32,423 bases of DNA from a bacterium. Lineage in GTDB: Bacteria > Fidelibacterota > UBA2242. Below the pieces are notes generated by a model. That model worked only from the letters and a program-made list of their open reading frames with translations, was not told where the DNA came from and did not search any database. Where the stretch lies: assembly GCA_018824205.1 (NCBI GenBank), contig JAHJGX010000164.1:1-32423 (forward strand), in the 5' to 3' direction. Positions 32,356 to 32,423 of this stretch are shown here, one piece after another; position 1 is the stretch's first letter; every line of letters starts with the position of its first letter. The position numbers and the translations under genes were made by a program.

Positions 32356-32423
32356 ATGACAACAGTAGGAGAAGGGATTAAAACCGAAGTTAGCCCTGGG
32401 ATCAAACGTCGTTACATAAGCAG
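32356..32423 (+). CDS. start of an unidentified gene (partial, runs off the right edge)
   Basis: An ATG at 32356 is preceded by GGAAGAG and opens a frame of 22 codons to the end of the window (MTTVGEGIKTEVSPGIKRRY). It continues the same strand and spacing as the preceding accessory genes. Too little is present to identify it. Confidence 0.45.
   Translation, partial: MTTVGEGIKTEVSPGIKRRYIS

Overview
The window looks like a chromosomal segment of an uncultured member of the Fibrobacterota-Chlorobi-Bacteroidota superphylum or a neighbouring lineage (Calditrichota/KSB1-like). This is inferred from the eukaryote-type CarB, the PD40 and lipoprotein genes, the Tat-exported TldD and the Bacteroidota-style AT-rich accessory genes at the right end. 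There is no rRNA or other marker to prove it. I saw no tRNA, rRNA or CRISPR array.

Layout. (1) 1-5.6 kb is a patchy accessory region: a truncated class I glutamine amidotransferase at the left edge, an in-frame chimera of a GNAT acetyltransferase and a metallophosphoesterase tail, an AT-rich lipoprotein, a PD40 beta-propeller protein with a damaged N-terminus, a secreted TPR-esterase, a secreted metallo-beta-lactamase-fold hydrolase and a 30-residue relic of a GyrI-like effector-binding domain. (2) 5.6-11.4 kb holds carA-carB on the minus strand. An AAA+/DUF4143 ATPase gene sits between the intact 3' end of carB and a second, diverged copy of that same 3' end, a layout expected of DNA inserted at the end of carB. 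(3) 11.7-21.2 kb has an M29 aminopeptidase diverging from a tight seven-gene operon: an HTH-EIIA regulator followed by a complete membrane and peripheral module of the group 4 hydrogenase/complex I family (HyfB, C, E, F, G and a ferredoxin-HyfI fusion). The large subunit lacks both cysteine pairs that bind NiFe, so this is best read as an energy-converting hydrogenase-related (Ehr) complex rather than a hydrogenase. (4) 21.4-28.3 kb is ordinary housekeeping: Tat-TldD/TldE, an MscS channel, a small permease, a sulfatase-fold enzyme and a secreted MsrB-MsrA fusion with a frameshift near its end. (5) 28.3-32.4 kb is a mobile region: a tyrosine recombinase on the minus strand faces away from a run of plus-strand genes of differing base composition (ferredoxin-nitroreductase, two DUF4386 membrane proteins, a DUF6794 protein and the start of another gene).

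The two most notable systems are the Ehr-type complex, whose Fe-S chain is intact but whose catalytic site is missing, and the recombinase-plus-cassette arrangement. In the latter, the first gene is bounded by sites that behave like integron attI/attC core sites: the sequence starting the cassette is the exact reverse complement, over 9 bp and 13 of 14 bp when extended, of the sequence just after its gene. The recombinase nevertheless seems to lack the extra domain that defines IntI, so this could be an integron-like system with a non-canonical integrase.
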